Source: Lentisphaerota bacterium
Lineage (GTDB): Bacteria > Verrucomicrobiota > Lentisphaeria > Victivallales > Victivallaceae
Direction: 5' to 3'
Assembly (NCBI GenBank): GCA_015061815.1
Contig: SUVW01000010.1
Location: 1-64,000 of the forward strand
Length of the DNA stretch: 64,000 nucleotides
Shown here: piece by piece, positions 1 to 10,597 of the stretch
How the letters are laid out: every line of letters begins with the position of its first letter
Numbering within the stretch: the stretch's first letter is position 1
Notes under the pieces: model-generated
Told to the model about the DNA's origin: nothing
Database searches by the model: none
What the model saw: the letters and a program-made list of their open reading frames with translations, nothing else
Made by a program: the position numbers and the translations under genes

Positions 1-2
1 TT

Positions 3-3000
3 CTTTCACTTTTAACCGGAATGTTTCTATTTCCACTGTGGGCAGTGGATATTTACATGGCCGGGGACTCAACGATGGCGGATTACCCTGCTGAACACGC
101 TCCGCAGACCGGTTGGGGACAGGCTCTCAAGCTTTACGCGAAAGACGGCGTAAAAGTCCACAATCTTGCCCGGGGCGGCAGAAGCAGCAAATCTTTCCGC
201 AATGAGGGCCGCTGGGCAACGCTGCTCAATCAGGTTTCTCCCGGCGACTTTGTCTTCATTCAATTCGGCCACAATGATGCTCATCAGGGCGAAAAGAACG
301 CTTACCGCCACTCTGACCCGGATACGGAATATCCGGAAAATCTCCGGCAGTACATCCGGGATGTCCGGGCAAAAAAAGCCACTCCCATCATCTGTACGCC
401 GATAGTTTTCATGTCTTACCGGGATGGGAAAATCAGTCAGAGCGAATATTTTGCCAAATACAGTGCTGCCGCCCGCAAAGTTGCCGCCGAAGAAAAGGCC
501 GATCTTATCGACCTTAACGGATGGTCACAGCAGGAGCTGACCGGACTCGGCGTTGAAAAGGCCAAAACTTATTACATGTGGCTCAAACCGGGGCTGCACA
601 AAAACTTCCCCAAAGGGCGCGAAGACTCCTGCCATCTGCAGGAAGCCGGAGCCCACTTCTATGTGCAGGGCATGCTCAAACTTGCCCAAGCGCAGAATCT
701 GGCCGTTGCCAAACACTTCAACAACACTCCGTCAGCCAAACCGGCGGCAAAACCCAACGGTACCGGTCACATGGTAAGCATGAATGAGACCTTCTACAAA
801 CTGGGTACCGGCACTGCTGCGGTCGCTATCGAGGAGGAGTCGGAAACTCCCTGGGATCTGCTCTGTCTGAATGGCGGCAAAATTCCGGTTTGCGACAACA
901 ATATGCTTCACATCGATCACACCGCCGGGGAGTTGCGGTTGATGAGCAAAGCCAAAATCGTCACCGGCAGATTCAAGGCCCGGCTGCGGATAAATGAGGC
1001 GGTTCCTCCTTTCAATGCGTTCATCGGACCTATTTCAGTATCGCCCTGGATGAAACACGGCAACGCCTTTCACTTCAACAATCCCAATCTGCGGCCCAAT
1101 ATGACCGTCAACGGCAGGCGCAAAGCCGCGCCGCCGCTGAAAAAGGGTCAGTGGCACGAGCTGGAAGTCCGGGTCGATGCGGATAAGATCACCTATCTTA
1201 TCGACGGCAGGGAACTGCATTCCGGCCCGGCTCCGGAAACGAAAAATGCCCTGAATGCGCTTTTTGTGATCAACTGCAGAAACGGCGGCAAGATCAATAT
1301 GGATGTGGACAACGTGATTTTTGAGGGTGTCCGTGCCACTTCAGCTTCGGCAGCGGCGGCAACCAGATACACGGTGCCGGTGCCGACAGCTCTTGCTCCC
1401 CGTCCGGAACCGGCGACAGCTCCGCTGAAGATCGTGACCGGTAAAAACAGTGCGCAGGTGAGCAACCGTTACTTTGCCATGAAGTTTGATGCATCCAAAG
1501 GACTTATGCTTACTTCGCTGGTCAACCGGTATTCCGGGAAGGAACTGCTGGCCAAACCGACGCCGTTTTTCTCGGTGTTCCTCAATTTGAGCAAATTCAA
1601 AACTGCGGATTACCGGGTGAAAAGCATCCGTAAAAAGGGAAATGACCTGGTCTTTGTGCTGAATTCAGCTTCCAGCAAAACTGAATTGACCATTACGCTG
1701 GGATTCTCGGAAAATTCCCCGGAATACAGTGCGGATATGCAGTTGAAAAACCTTTCCGGCAAAAATCTGGAAGCTGCCGGACAGTGGGTGATCCAGGGTT
1801 TGCAATTCAACAAAGACATTGCCAAAGACGGTATTTTCTACCCCTTTGAATCCGGTATGGCCGGTATTCTGGATATTGAATTGAATCATCCTTACGGGTT
1901 GACGGCCACACTTCAGATGATGAGCGGCTTTGACACTGCCGACGGCGGCAGTTTCTACGGTTTTACCACCGACACCACCGGTTACAGCAAACTGTTGACA
2001 TTGATCAAGAGTTCTGACGGCAGACGTCCGGCGATCGGTTACAGTCCGATCGATACCAAAGCGCACTACTGGCCGGCAAAGATTTTCGACAACCGCAAAG
2101 GTATCTCTCTGGGTTGGAGAAACTTTGAAGTCAATGCCCCGGCCGGGAAAACGACGGTTCTGGTCACCGGCCGTTTCGGTGTCGGTCCGGCGGACTGGCG
2201 CGACGGAATAGCCTCTTACCGGAAATTCAGCAAAACTTTTCTGAAAAAACGGCACATCCCGCCCCGCTGGTATCAGGATTGTTTCATCCATCTTTCCAGC
2301 CATCCCAACAGCAACCATCACCAGATGACTCCGCGCACCCATCAGGGCGGTCACTTCGACGTGGTCAACAAGCGTTATGCTTACGCCAAAGCGATGGGCA
2401 AAGCGGAAAAACGCGGCTTGCAGGAGATCGCATTCTGGTGGGATTACGGCAAAGAGAATGCCTATTTGACCACTTATGAGATAGGAAGAAAAAATATCAC
2501 TACCGGCTGCAATTATGAGTATAACATCGCCCGGGGCGGCTTACCGGCTCTGCGGCAGGAGATCAAAGATGTCCGCGCCAAAGGCGGCAGACTGGTATTC
2601 TACACCTTCCCGGAAATGGCTATGGAAGGAACCGATCAGCACCGGCTTTTCGGCAAAAAGAGTGCCCAGATGTGGGGTCCCGGGGAATACAAGACCAGCT
2701 ACTGCCGTCCGGGGAGAGACTATGTACTCTGTCCGATGGAACATGAGTGGGTGGACTATTTGAGCAAAAAATTCGGCCGGATCATCAAAGAAACCGGTGC
2801 TGACGGCCTGCGGCTGGATGTGATGGCGCGCAACTATCACTGCTACAATCCGGAACATAAACATAACGACGGCACCTTCCGCAATACGATGGCGGTGGAT
2901 AAACTTGCCGGGGCGATATCGATGTTTCAGGATCGCATTTACGAAGCCAATCCGGAAGCTTCCGTCACCACTGAACACGCCGGAACCGATTACATCATGC

Positions 3001-3782
3001 AGTATACTGACGGCTGGTTCTCCCAGAACATCAACGGTTTTGCCGACACCGGCCGCTGGGGACCGTACCGGAAACTGAATGCTTATCAATTGGTTTTCAG
3101 CCGCTTCACATTCCCGGAAAGCAAAGTGTGGATGCACACGGTCGGCTTCCCCAGAGAGGGTGCGATGATGTCACTCTTTAACGCGGTCGGCTTCTGTGTC
3201 ACCCGGGGGGAAGGTGAATTTGCCGCCCGCACGCTTGAGGAGAATGCCGATGTGATCTCCGCCTGTGTCGATCCGGTGCCGTATATTCCGACACTGCATA
3301 AAGATGTGGCGGCCAACTACTTCCCGGCTCCCGGCAATGAAAAGGTGCTTTACGGCGTTTACAACCGCAGTCAGGCTCCGGTGAAAGCGGAAATTCTGGA
3401 AGTGGAGGATATCCCCGGAGTTCACTATATGGAGTTGTGGGCCGACAAAGAAGCTGCCATGCGCAAGGTCAACGGCAAAGTCCGGCTGACAGCTGATATT
3501 GCCGGTGACACTGCCGGAAACATCGTCCGGCTGCCGCAGCTGCTCAAAGCGGAGATCACCTCTGACGGGATGCTTCACATCACCGTCGGCGATAAAGATC
3601 CCAAATATGATGCACTGGAATTGAAAGTCGCTTATGATGAAGACAAATTCGATGAAGATGTCGTGATCTGCCAGCCGTACAAAGGTGAAGTACTGCTGCC
3701 GTTGAAAAACAAGTATCAGAAACTGATCATCAAACTGGTCGATGGCATCTATTTGCGCGATCAGGTCGTGATCGAAAAATAA
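3..3782 (+). CDS. SGNH/GDSL esterase fused to DUF6259-type glycoside hydrolase (5' end outside window)
   Basis: Large secreted two-enzyme protein. The N-terminal ~220 residues form an SGNH hydrolase like rhamnogalacturonan acetylesterases: block I AGDSTMADYP, the GGRSSKSF glycine block, FGHND, and a late D-S-C-H carrying the catalytic Asp/His. A jelly-roll-like region follows (about 250-440, ending MDVDNVIFEG), then a long C-terminal catalytic region of the DUF6259 type with GADGLRLDVMAR, whose Asp resembles a GH13/GH36-like nucleophile. The reading frame is open from the ATG at 21 back to base 3 and reads LSLLTGMFLFPLWA, a signal-peptide core, so the true start lies upstream. Only 22 bp separate it from a pseudopilin, and a GH28 comes next, so the cluster probably attacks pectic polymers. 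Domain names come from motif recognition; the substrate is inferred. Confidence 0.8.
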   Translation, partial: LSLLTGMFLFPLWAVDIYMAGDSTMADYPAEHAPQTGWGQALKLYAKDGVKVHNLARGGRSSKSFRNEGRWATLLNQVSPGDFVFIQFGHNDAHQGEKNAYRHSDPDTEYPENLRQYIRDVRAKKATPIICTPIVFMSYRDGKISQSEYFAKYSAAARKVAAEEKADLIDLNGWSQQELTGLGVEKAKTYYMWLKPGLHKNFPKGREDSCHLQEAGAHFYVQGMLKLAQAQNLAVAKHFNNTPSAKPAAKPNGTGHMVSMNETFYKLGTGTAAVAIEEESETPWDLLCLNGGKIPVCDNNMLHIDHTAGELRLMSKAKIVTGRFKARLRINEAVPPFNAFIGPISVSPWMKHGNAFHFNNPNLRPNMTVNGRRKAAPPLKKGQWHELEVRVDADKITYLIDGRELHSGPAPETKNALNALFVINCRNGGKINMDVDNVIFEGVRATSASAAAATRYTVPVPTALAPRPEPATAPLKIVTGKNSAQVSNRYFAMKFDASKGLMLTSLVNRYSGKELLAKPTPFFSVFLNLSKFKTADYRVKSIRKKGNDLVFVLNSASSKTELTITLGFSENSPEYSADMQLKNLSGKNLEAAGQWVIQGLQFNKDIAKDGIFYPFESGMAGILDIELNHPYGLTATLQMMSGFDTADGGSFYGFTTDTTGYSKLLTLIKSSDGRRPAIGYSPIDTKAHYWPAKIFDNRKGISLGWRNFEVNAPAGKTTVLVTGRFGVGPADWRDGIASYRKFSKTFLKKRHIPPRWYQDCFIHLSSHPNSNHHQMTPRTHQGGHFDVVNKRYAYAKAMGKAEKRGLQEIAFWWDYGKENAYLTTYEIGRKNITTGCNYEYNIARGGLPALRQEIKDVRAKGGRLVFYTFPEMAMEGTDQHRLFGKKSAQMWGPGEYKTSYCRPGRDYVLCPMEHEWVDYLSKKFGRIIKETGADGLRLDVMARNYHCYNPEHKHNDGTFRNTMAVDKLAGAISMFQDRIYEANPEASVTTEHAGTDYIMQYTDGWFSQNINGFADTGRWGPYRKLNAYQLVFSRFTFPESKVWMHTVGFPREGAMMSLFNAVGFCVTRGEGEFAARTLEENADVISACVDPVPYIPTLHKDVAANYFPAPGNEKVLYGVYNRSQAPVKAEILEVEDIPGVHYMELWADKEAAMRKVNGKVRLTADIAGDTAGNIVRLPQLLKAEITSDGMLHITVGDKDPKYDALELKVAYDEDKFDEDVVICQPYKGEVLLPLKNKYQKLIIKLVDGIYLRDQVVIEK

Positions 3783-3804
3783 CCCCAAAAAAGGAGAGTA
3801 AAAG

Positions 3805-4613
<809 letters not shown>

Positions 4614-4620
<7 letters not shown>

Positions 4621-5882
4621 CCGGCAGCATGTTTGACATTCAAAAAGAGATAGATTTGTGTGCGGCATCCGGCGGGGGGGAGGTAGTACTCCCCCCCGGG
4701 AATTATTTGACCGGAACCATTTTTTTGCGCAGTAATATCCATCTGGTCATTCCGGAAGGAAGCATCATCACCGGTTCGGCAGATCTGGCTGATTACCCGG
4801 CGGCGGCCGATAAATTCAGTGACGGCATCGCCCAGGAGCGCGGCAGAGCATTGATCATGGCCGATCATATTGAAAATGCTTCTGTGACCGGCGGCGGCGA
4901 AATCAACGGTCAGGGCGGCAAATTCCCCCTTGAAGGTCCGGAATTCCCCCTGCGCCCCATGCTTATGCGCTTTGTCAACTGCCGCAATATCACCCTCAAA
5001 GATATCAAATTGAGAGCTCCGGCGGCGTGGACCTGCCACTTGCGCAGTTGCGAAAATGTGATCATCGACCATCTGGATATTTTCAGCCATGCCAACAGCA
5101 ACAATGACGGTATCGACATCGACAGCTGCAAAAAGGTGGAAGTAAGAGATTGCCAGATAGATTCCGGCGATGATGCGGTCTGTTTGAAAAGCACCGCCGC
5201 CGGGGCTTGTGAAAACATCTCCATTTCCGGCTGTGAATTGCGTTCAATGGCGGCCGCATTCAAGGTAGGCACGGAAACTTACGGTGATATCAGGCAGGTG
5301 AAGTTCTGCAACTGCCGCATTATGCGCGGCAATATGGGAGCGATCAAACTTTTCAGTGCCGACGGCGCACGCCTTGAAGATATCACGATTTCCGATGTTA
5401 CCGTGACCCAGGCGGCCAATCCGTTCTTTATCCGGCTGGGCAGCCGGGGCCGCTGTTATGATGATTCCCCGCAGAAAGGCGCAGGATGCATCCGCAATAT
5501 TTCCGTCAGCGGTCTGCGGGCCGATATCATTCTGCATCCGGAAGCCATCCGCAGTGTCAATTACCTTGACGGAGTTCCGGAATATGCCCACAACTGTCTG
5601 GCGATCATGGGATTGCCGGATAACCCGGTGGAAAATGTATCTTTCCGCAATATCTCGCTCAATTTGCCGGGCAGTATGACCGGAGAACCGCAGGATGCCG
5701 GAATACCGGAATTCGCCGACGGCTACCCGGAAATCGGATATTACGGTGTTTTACCGGCATACGGAATTTTTATGCGCCATGTCAGAAAAGTGGATTTTTC
5801 CGGTTGTGACATATCCCTCACCGCGCCCGACTGCCGGCAGAAGATCGTCCTTGATGATGCCCGGGAAATCACCGGTATCTGA
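4614..5882 (+). CDS. glycoside hydrolase family 28 (polygalacturonase-like)
   Basis: 422-residue GH28 beta-helix enzyme. Early residues give the family entrance [22 protein letters not shown]. The catalytic region shows NNDGIDID (Asp about 165) and [11 protein letters not shown] (Asp pair about 186-187), matching the three GH28 aspartates. The canonical GHG is replaced by an [13 protein letters not shown] stretch, as in bacterial rhamnogalacturonan/galacturonan-active GH28s. The chosen ATG at 4614 overlaps the pseudopilin stop, suggesting translational coupling; a GTG at 4569 is possible but extends into the upstream gene with unrelated sequence. No clear signal peptide is visible from this start, so the protein may act inside the cell on oligogalacturonides. 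That localisation is uncertain. Confidence 0.9.
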
Positions 5883-5888
5883 CAGATA

Positions 5889-6338
5889 TCAATCAAGTTT
5901 CTTCTGCATCGTATAGTGGATGTTCCCGGGAACCAGCCGCACCGGTCCCGGTTCTTCGTTTACGGTCACGAACCCCATTTTCTGATAAAATCCCGGAGCC
6001 TGAAAGGTGTTGGTAGTCAAATCCACCCTGACAGCTCCGGCGGCTTTCACCCGGGATAAAAATTCCTCAAAGAGATATTTACCGTTACCCCCGCCGCGCA
6101 GAGAATCATCCAGAAAAAAGTAATCCACAAAGACCCGGCGCGGAGAATTTTTCCAATGGAATGCTATCCCCCCGTGTGCAGTACCGGCGGCATCACAAGC
6201 CAGCAGAGCTTCCGCTTCTTCCTCACGCTTGGCGTGGACATCGATCCTCTCTTCGCCGGTTTTCGACAGATTCCAGGTGTACAGTGCATCATGGATGGCG
6301 GCAATATCTTCATATTTTTTGCTCACGCGGATGATCAT
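5889..6338 (-). CDS. GNAT family N-acetyltransferase
   Basis: 149-residue GCN5-related acetyltransferase. The acetyl-CoA binding motif A is seen in SLRGGGNGKYLFEEFL, preceded by a beta-strand VFVDYFFLDD. The C-terminal QAPGFYQKMGFV is the usual motif B (aromatic residue plus KxGF). The acceptor substrate cannot be read from the sequence. It converges on the GH28 gene with only 6 bp between the stop codons and appears monocistronic. Confidence 0.85.
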   Translation of the reverse strand: MIIRVSKKYEDIAAIHDALYTWNLSKTGEERIDVHAKREEEAEALLACDAAGTAHGGIAFHWKNSPRRVFVDYFFLDDSLRGGGNGKYLFEEFLSRVKAAGAVRVDLTTNTFQAPGFYQKMGFVTVNEEPGPVRLVPGNIHYTMQKKLD

Positions 6339-6712
6339 TTTTCTCTCCGGTAAATATCAATAATGTTCTTGAGGCAACTTCAAAATCCTGAAAATTCCCG
6401 CTGCGATCTGAAACAGGAGCGTTTTCGGGTGTCAACGCTTTGGGCAGCCTCCTTGTCCCGCCATAACCCGAAGGGCGACGGCGGATCAAACTACCTCTTT
6501 CATCTCACCAACGGTATCTTTTCAATCCTTTTTTGATTAACTTTTCCGATTACCTCATCTCCTTGTAAAAAATAGCACAGATTTGACATTTTTCAACATG
6601 TTGTTTGAAAATATTTCCAGTTTCCCAAACTTGACATTGCCCTTGTATCGTGCTATGTTAACGGGAAAACAAAATCAACGGTCAAGCAAAAAGCTATGAA
6701 AAGGTGAAGCCC
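6339..6712. other. intergenic region with one small hairpin and the promoter of the next gene
   Basis: No gene is supported here. A nested GC-rich hairpin lies at 6458-6484 (CCGCC ... GGCGG enclosing CCC-GAA-GGG). A good promoter is found at 6631-6659. No tRNA-like T-loop was seen. Confidence 0.6.
6631..6659 (+). promoter_or_regulatory. sigma70-type promoter for the glycosidase at 6713
   Basis: TTGACA at 6631-6636, a 17-bp spacer, and TATGTT at 6654-6659. The predicted transcript starts near 6666, about 47 nt before the ATG. Confidence 0.7.
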
Positions 6713-8740
6713 ATGAAACATGATCTGCGTTTCCGTCAAATCCATTTGGATTTCCATACCTCTCCGCACATTCCCGGGATCGGCAGTAAATTTGATAAAA
6801 AGTTGTGGCAGGAAAGATTGCAGATGGCCCATGCTGATTCCATCACCTGCTTTTCCTGCTGCCATCACGGTTACAGTTACCACCCGACCAAAGTCGGCAT
6901 GATGCACCCGCATCTGGACTTCAACCTGCTCCGCGCCCAAATCGACGCCTGCCACGAAATCGGAGTCAAAGTCCCCATCTATCTTACCGCCGGTTTGAAT
7001 AATTATGTCGCAGAAAAAGAGCCCGGCTGGCTGGAAATAAACAGCAAAGGCGAATTGGCCTCATGGGCAAAATCCCCCCTCGAACCCGGTTACCGCTGCC
7101 TCTGTTTCAACTCTCCATATCTGGACTACTTAACTCGTCTTACCGAAGAGGCCGCCCGGATGTTTCCGGATGCCGACGGCATGTTCTTTGATATCATCGT
7201 CCAGCATCAATGCTGCTGTCCCCGGTGCATAAACGACATGCTCAAAGAGGGTTACGACCCGGAAAATGAAAATGACCGCCTCCGTTTCGACCGCCGGACA
7301 CTGAAAAAATATCTGAAGCGCATTACCGCCGCCGCCCGGTGTGTCAATCCGGATTGGCCGGTATTCCACAACAACAGCAATCTGCTCTCCCCCGGCAACC
7401 GTGACCTTTTTGACAATTACAGCCACTTTGAACTTGAAAGTCTGCCCACCGGCGGCTGGGGTTACGACCACTACCCGCTGCTGGCGGCCTACTGCCGCAC
7501 TCTGGACAAAGATTTTATGGGCATGACCGGCAAATTTCACTTCAGCTGGGGAGAATTCGGCGGCTTCAAATCTTTCGATGCCCTGCGTTATGAGTGCTGT
7601 GCCATGATCGCCAACGGTTCCAAATGCAGTGTCGGCGACCAGCTCCACCCCACCGGCATGCTCGACGAAAGCACCTGCCGCCTGATCGGAAACGCTTACG
7701 CCGAAGTGGAGAAAAAAGAACCCTGGTGCCGCAATACTCAAAGTATGGCAAAAACTGCGATCATTTCCAATGTCGGTTATCATAAACCGCTGAAAATGGA
7801 TGAACGCGTGGAAATCGGCATCTCCCGGCTGCTTCTGGAATCACACATCCCCTTTGACCGTCTGGATGATGCCGGAGATTTCAGCAAATATGAATTGCTC
7901 ATTCTGGCCGATGACCTGCGCCCGGATGCAGCGTTGCGGGCCAAACTTGATAAATTCCTTGCCGCCGGCGGCAAATTGATCGTTTCCGGTGAAGCACTTT
8001 TATGCAAAGAAAGTGATGCTCCGGCATTCGATCTGCCCGTTGAGATCGACGGCATAACCGATCAGATACCGAACTTTATCAGTTGTGAAGATGAATTCGC
8101 CCCCCGGGGAGTCAATACTCCCTTTGTAATGTACCGGCCGTCAGTGAAAATAAAGCCCCGTTCCGGCAGATCTCTCGGCAAAGTTTATGACCCCTATTTT
8201 GTCCGCACCTGGCAGCACTTCTGTTCACACCGGCACACTCCGAATAAACCGGAGGCTTCTGAATACAGTGCCGGAATACTTTGCGGAAATATCCTCTACT
8301 TCGCCCATCCGGTATTCACCCTCTACGCCCTCTACGGCAATGTCATTCTCAAAAGTTTCATCTTCAACGGCATCAAAGCTCTTATGGATGGAAAACTTCA
8401 GGTGGAAACCTCTTTGCCCTCTCAAGGACGCGTGACCATTTTTGATCAGCCGGCAGAAAAACGCTTCGTCTTTCACGCGCTCTACGCGACCGTCTCTCTG
8501 CGGGGGATGAAAAGTGAAGCATTCAACCGTTACACCCGCGAAACCCAACCGGTAGAGGTCATTGATGAGCTGACCGCTGTACACAATGTCAGATTCACTT
8601 TGCGCCTGAACCGGCAGATCCGGAAGGTGACCTGTGAACCGCAGAACATGGAATTGCCCTTTTCAACTTCGCCGGATGGCGCAGTGGAATTCACTCTGCC
8701 GGAACTGCTCTGCCATCAAATGATCGCACTGCACTATTGA
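6713..8740 (+). CDS. putative glycoside hydrolase (GHL6-like TIM barrel plus GH42-type trimerization domain)
   Basis: 675-residue protein without a signal peptide, so probably cytoplasmic. The N-terminal barrel contains IHLDFHTSPHIPGIGSKFD, ITCFSCCHHGYSYHP and ADGMFFDIIVQHQCCCPRC; the Asp followed by a Cys-Pro-x-Cys cluster is typical of the hypothetical GHL6/alpha-L-fucosidase-like barrels. Residues of about 360-470 (YELLILADDLRPDAALRAKLDKFLAAGGKLIVSGE) look like the flavodoxin-like beta-galactosidase trimerization domain. A short beta domain ends the protein. ATG 6713 is preferred because AAGGTG lies 7 nt upstream; a GTG at 6704 is the alternative. The substrate cannot be inferred. It has its own promoter and stands alone. 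Confidence 0.75.
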   Translation: MKHDLRFRQIHLDFHTSPHIPGIGSKFDKKLWQERLQMAHADSITCFSCCHHGYSYHPTKVGMMHPHLDFNLLRAQIDACHEIGVKVPIYLTAGLNNYVAEKEPGWLEINSKGELASWAKSPLEPGYRCLCFNSPYLDYLTRLTEEAARMFPDADGMFFDIIVQHQCCCPRCINDMLKEGYDPENENDRLRFDRRTLKKYLKRITAAARCVNPDWPVFHNNSNLLSPGNRDLFDNYSHFELESLPTGGWGYDHYPLLAAYCRTLDKDFMGMTGKFHFSWGEFGGFKSFDALRYECCAMIANGSKCSVGDQLHPTGMLDESTCRLIGNAYAEVEKKEPWCRNTQSMAKTAIISNVGYHKPLKMDERVEIGISRLLLESHIPFDRLDDAGDFSKYELLILADDLRPDAALRAKLDKFLAAGGKLIVSGEALLCKESDAPAFDLPVEIDGITDQIPNFISCEDEFAPRGVNTPFVMYRPSVKIKPRSGRSLGKVYDPYFVRTWQHFCSHRHTPNKPEASEYSAGILCGNILYFAHPVFTLYALYGNVILKSFIFNGIKALMDGKLQVETSLPSQGRVTIFDQPAEKRFVFHALYATVSLRGMKSEAFNRYTRETQPVEVIDELTAVHNVRFTLRLNRQIRKVTCEPQNMELPFSTSPDGAVEFTLPELLCHQMIALHY

Positions 8741-8815
8741 CAAAAAGCCGATCGGGAGTTATATTTAACCGGATACAGAAAATTTGCAATTTATATGGAA
8801 CAAAGGAAAAAAATT

Positions 8816-9199
8816 ATGCTGAAACGTATTTTTCTGGCCGGATTTACGGCTCTGGCATTCGCCATCGGTTGTGAATCGTACAATCCTTACAAGGTCGCGG
8901 AAAAAAATATCAACAATTCCAAACAGCTCCGGGTCGGTATGACCAAAGCGGAAGTGCTGACCGTCATGGGTGAACCGCTGAAAGATGAGAGCTTCAATCA
9001 GCCTGACCTCTGGTACTACTACTATGACTGCAACTGGCTGGATGGCTTCATTACCGAAGAGGAGTGCTTCCCGCTGGTCTTTCAGAACGGCAAACTTGCC
9101 GGTTGGGGGAATAATTTCTACAACCGCTGGAAAATCAGCAGAAAAGAACGCGTGCCGGATGTGGAACTGCCGCCGGAAGCTTATCACGGTGACAAGTGA
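8816..9199 (+). CDS. BamE/SmpA-like lipoprotein (DUF3192-like)
   Basis: 127-residue predicted lipoprotein. MLKRIFLAGFTALAFAIGC is a signal peptide with a lipobox-like AIGC. The mature part carries LRVGMTKAEVLTVMGEPLKDE, the R-x-GMT-x-x-EV-x-x-x-MG-x-P signature of the SmpA/OmlA/DUF3192 fold, and a Trp/Tyr-rich strand (LWYYYYDCNW). ATG 8816 is chosen because AAAGGA lies about 8 nt upstream and it begins directly with the signal peptide. The stop codon overlaps the ATG of the next gene by one base (TGATG), indicating an operon. The exact envelope function is unknown. Confidence 0.8.
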   Translation: MLKRIFLAGFTALAFAIGCESYNPYKVAEKNINNSKQLRVGMTKAEVLTVMGEPLKDESFNQPDLWYYYYDCNWLDGFITEEECFPLVFQNGKLAGWGNNFYNRWKISRKERVPDVELPPEAYHGDK

Positions 9200-10329
9200 T
9201 GCCGCCGCTGAAACTTCTGCTCTTTATCCTTCTCTGGCCCGGAGTGCTGGCCGCCGGCGGCAGTCTGCCCACCGGCAGCTGTCTGTCACACCTGCCGTCG
9301 CCGCTTTTTATTGGCGGCAGCACCAAAACGCTGAAAGAACTTGCCGACAAAAAGTTCACCGTTATCCACCTCTGGGAGATGAATCAGGCGGCTCTGATCG
9401 AATTTTCCCGAGTCGCCAATATCGCCGCCGGAAACAGAGATGATGTTCGCTTCATCGGAGCCGGGATCGGAGATGCCGCCAAATTGCAGCGGTTCCCCGG
9501 GGCCGCAAGACTGGGTTTCCCGGTCAACGCCGATAAAGGAGCTTTGAAAGAGATGCTCTGCCGCCCGGGAGATACTCTGCCGCTGACCGTGCTTCTGGAC
9601 CGTTCCGGGACCATCCTCTGGCGGGGGAAATTGAATAATTTACCGGCGGTATTGACCAAATGCCGTCAGGGAAAATTTGATTTGAAAGAGGAAATCAGGC
9701 TGGAAGCATTCAAAAACAGTGTCAAAACAGCTCTGGCAGACAATGATAATGAAAAAGCTCTTGCCCTGCTCGCCGCTGAATATCAGAAACATCCGGAAAA
9801 ATTCAGTTTGCTCAAACAGCAGCTGGATTTGCTGAAAAAACTCAACCGGATACCCGAAGCTCTGACCCTTCTTCATCAGGCCCAGGCAAAATTTCCGGCA
9901 AATTACCGGATTTTTGAATTGGAATATATCCTGCTGGGTGAGAAAAACACCGGTCTGCTCCCGGACTTTTTTACCAGATTGAAGAAAAATTTTGCAAAAA
10001 ATCCCGAAATCCTGATCGCTTTCGCCACCGCAGAGTGTCAGCTGCCGCCGGATAAACTGGAGTTGAAAACTGTACTCGATCTGGCACAGGCCGGCTGGCA
10101 GAGTCAGGCATTCACTTCTCCGGCCGCGCGGGCCGCATACGCTCTGGATTACGCCCGGATACTGCACAGCATCGGGCGCAACGATCTGGCTGTCCAACTG
10201 GCACAAACCGCATGTGACGATCTGGCCGATGCCCCGAAACAACTGCCGAAAGCACAGGCAGCATTGACTTATTACAAAAAAATGACCGCTATCGCCCCGA
10301 CTGTGACCCTGCCGGACTTGAAAAAGTAG
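9199..10329 (+). CDS. secreted thioredoxin-fold domain with TPR-like helices
   Basis: 376-residue exported protein. LLLFILLWPGVLAAGG is a signal peptide. Residues of about 45-160 follow a TlpA/thioredoxin plan (KKFTVIHLWEMNQAALIEFSRVANI, then PLTVLLDRSGTILWRGKL), but the CxxC position reads WEMNQ, so the domain is redox-inactive. The C-terminal half (about 170-370) is helical with TPR-like pairs such as EKALALLAAEYQKHPEKF and PEALTLLHQAQAKFPAN. It is translationally coupled to the upstream lipoprotein. A periplasmic scaffold role, perhaps for envelope assembly, is inference only. Confidence 0.6.
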   Translation: MPPLKLLLFILLWPGVLAAGGSLPTGSCLSHLPSPLFIGGSTKTLKELADKKFTVIHLWEMNQAALIEFSRVANIAAGNRDDVRFIGAGIGDAAKLQRFPGAARLGFPVNADKGALKEMLCRPGDTLPLTVLLDRSGTILWRGKLNNLPAVLTKCRQGKFDLKEEIRLEAFKNSVKTALADNDNEKALALLAAEYQKHPEKFSLLKQQLDLLKKLNRIPEALTLLHQAQAKFPANYRIFELEYILLGEKNTGLLPDFFTRLKKNFAKNPEILIAFATAECQLPPDKLELKTVLDLAQAGWQSQAFTSPAARAAYALDYARILHSIGRNDLAVQLAQTACDDLADAPKQLPKAQAALTYYKKMTAIAPTVTLPDLKK

Positions 10330-10346
10330 ATTTGTGAAGATATATT
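10318..10346 (+). promoter_or_regulatory. promoter of pnp
   Basis: TTGAAA at 10318-10323, 17-bp spacer, TATATT at 10341-10346. It begins inside the last codons of the upstream gene and gives a leader of about 245 nt before pnp. Confidence 0.65.
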
Positions 10347-10453
10347 ATAGTGAGGCAATTTGCGATAATTACCTCAAAAGTATAACGATGCAGGGTCGAG
10401 AAGCGGTAAACCGCCGGAGATTCCGGGAAAAAAAAGACATGTGGGATTCAGTC

Positions 10454-10499
10454 GTTATCACCTTCTGTGCCAATTTTTTACAGCAGGGGATGTGATAAC
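10454..10499 (+). promoter_or_regulatory. hairpin in the pnp 5' leader
   Basis: GTTATCAC (10454-10461) and GTGATAAC (10492-10499) are exact reverse complements, extended by one more C-G pair outside, with a 30-nt loop. In Enterobacteria the pnp leader forms an RNase III-processed stem used for autoregulation; a similar role here is inference. Confidence 0.5.
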
Positions 10500-10597
10500 G
10501 GGATTCCGCCGGTCACTTTCCGGAAACATCCCCGTCAGGAAGCGTTCCGCTTCGACTCTCTGCCAAATAATAACCTATACATAAGGAATATTGTATC

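Noticed and set aside
6361..6540. Possible tRNA or riboswitch in the gap before the glycosidase
   Set aside because: No T-loop consensus, cloverleaf or known aptamer core; only one small hairpin.
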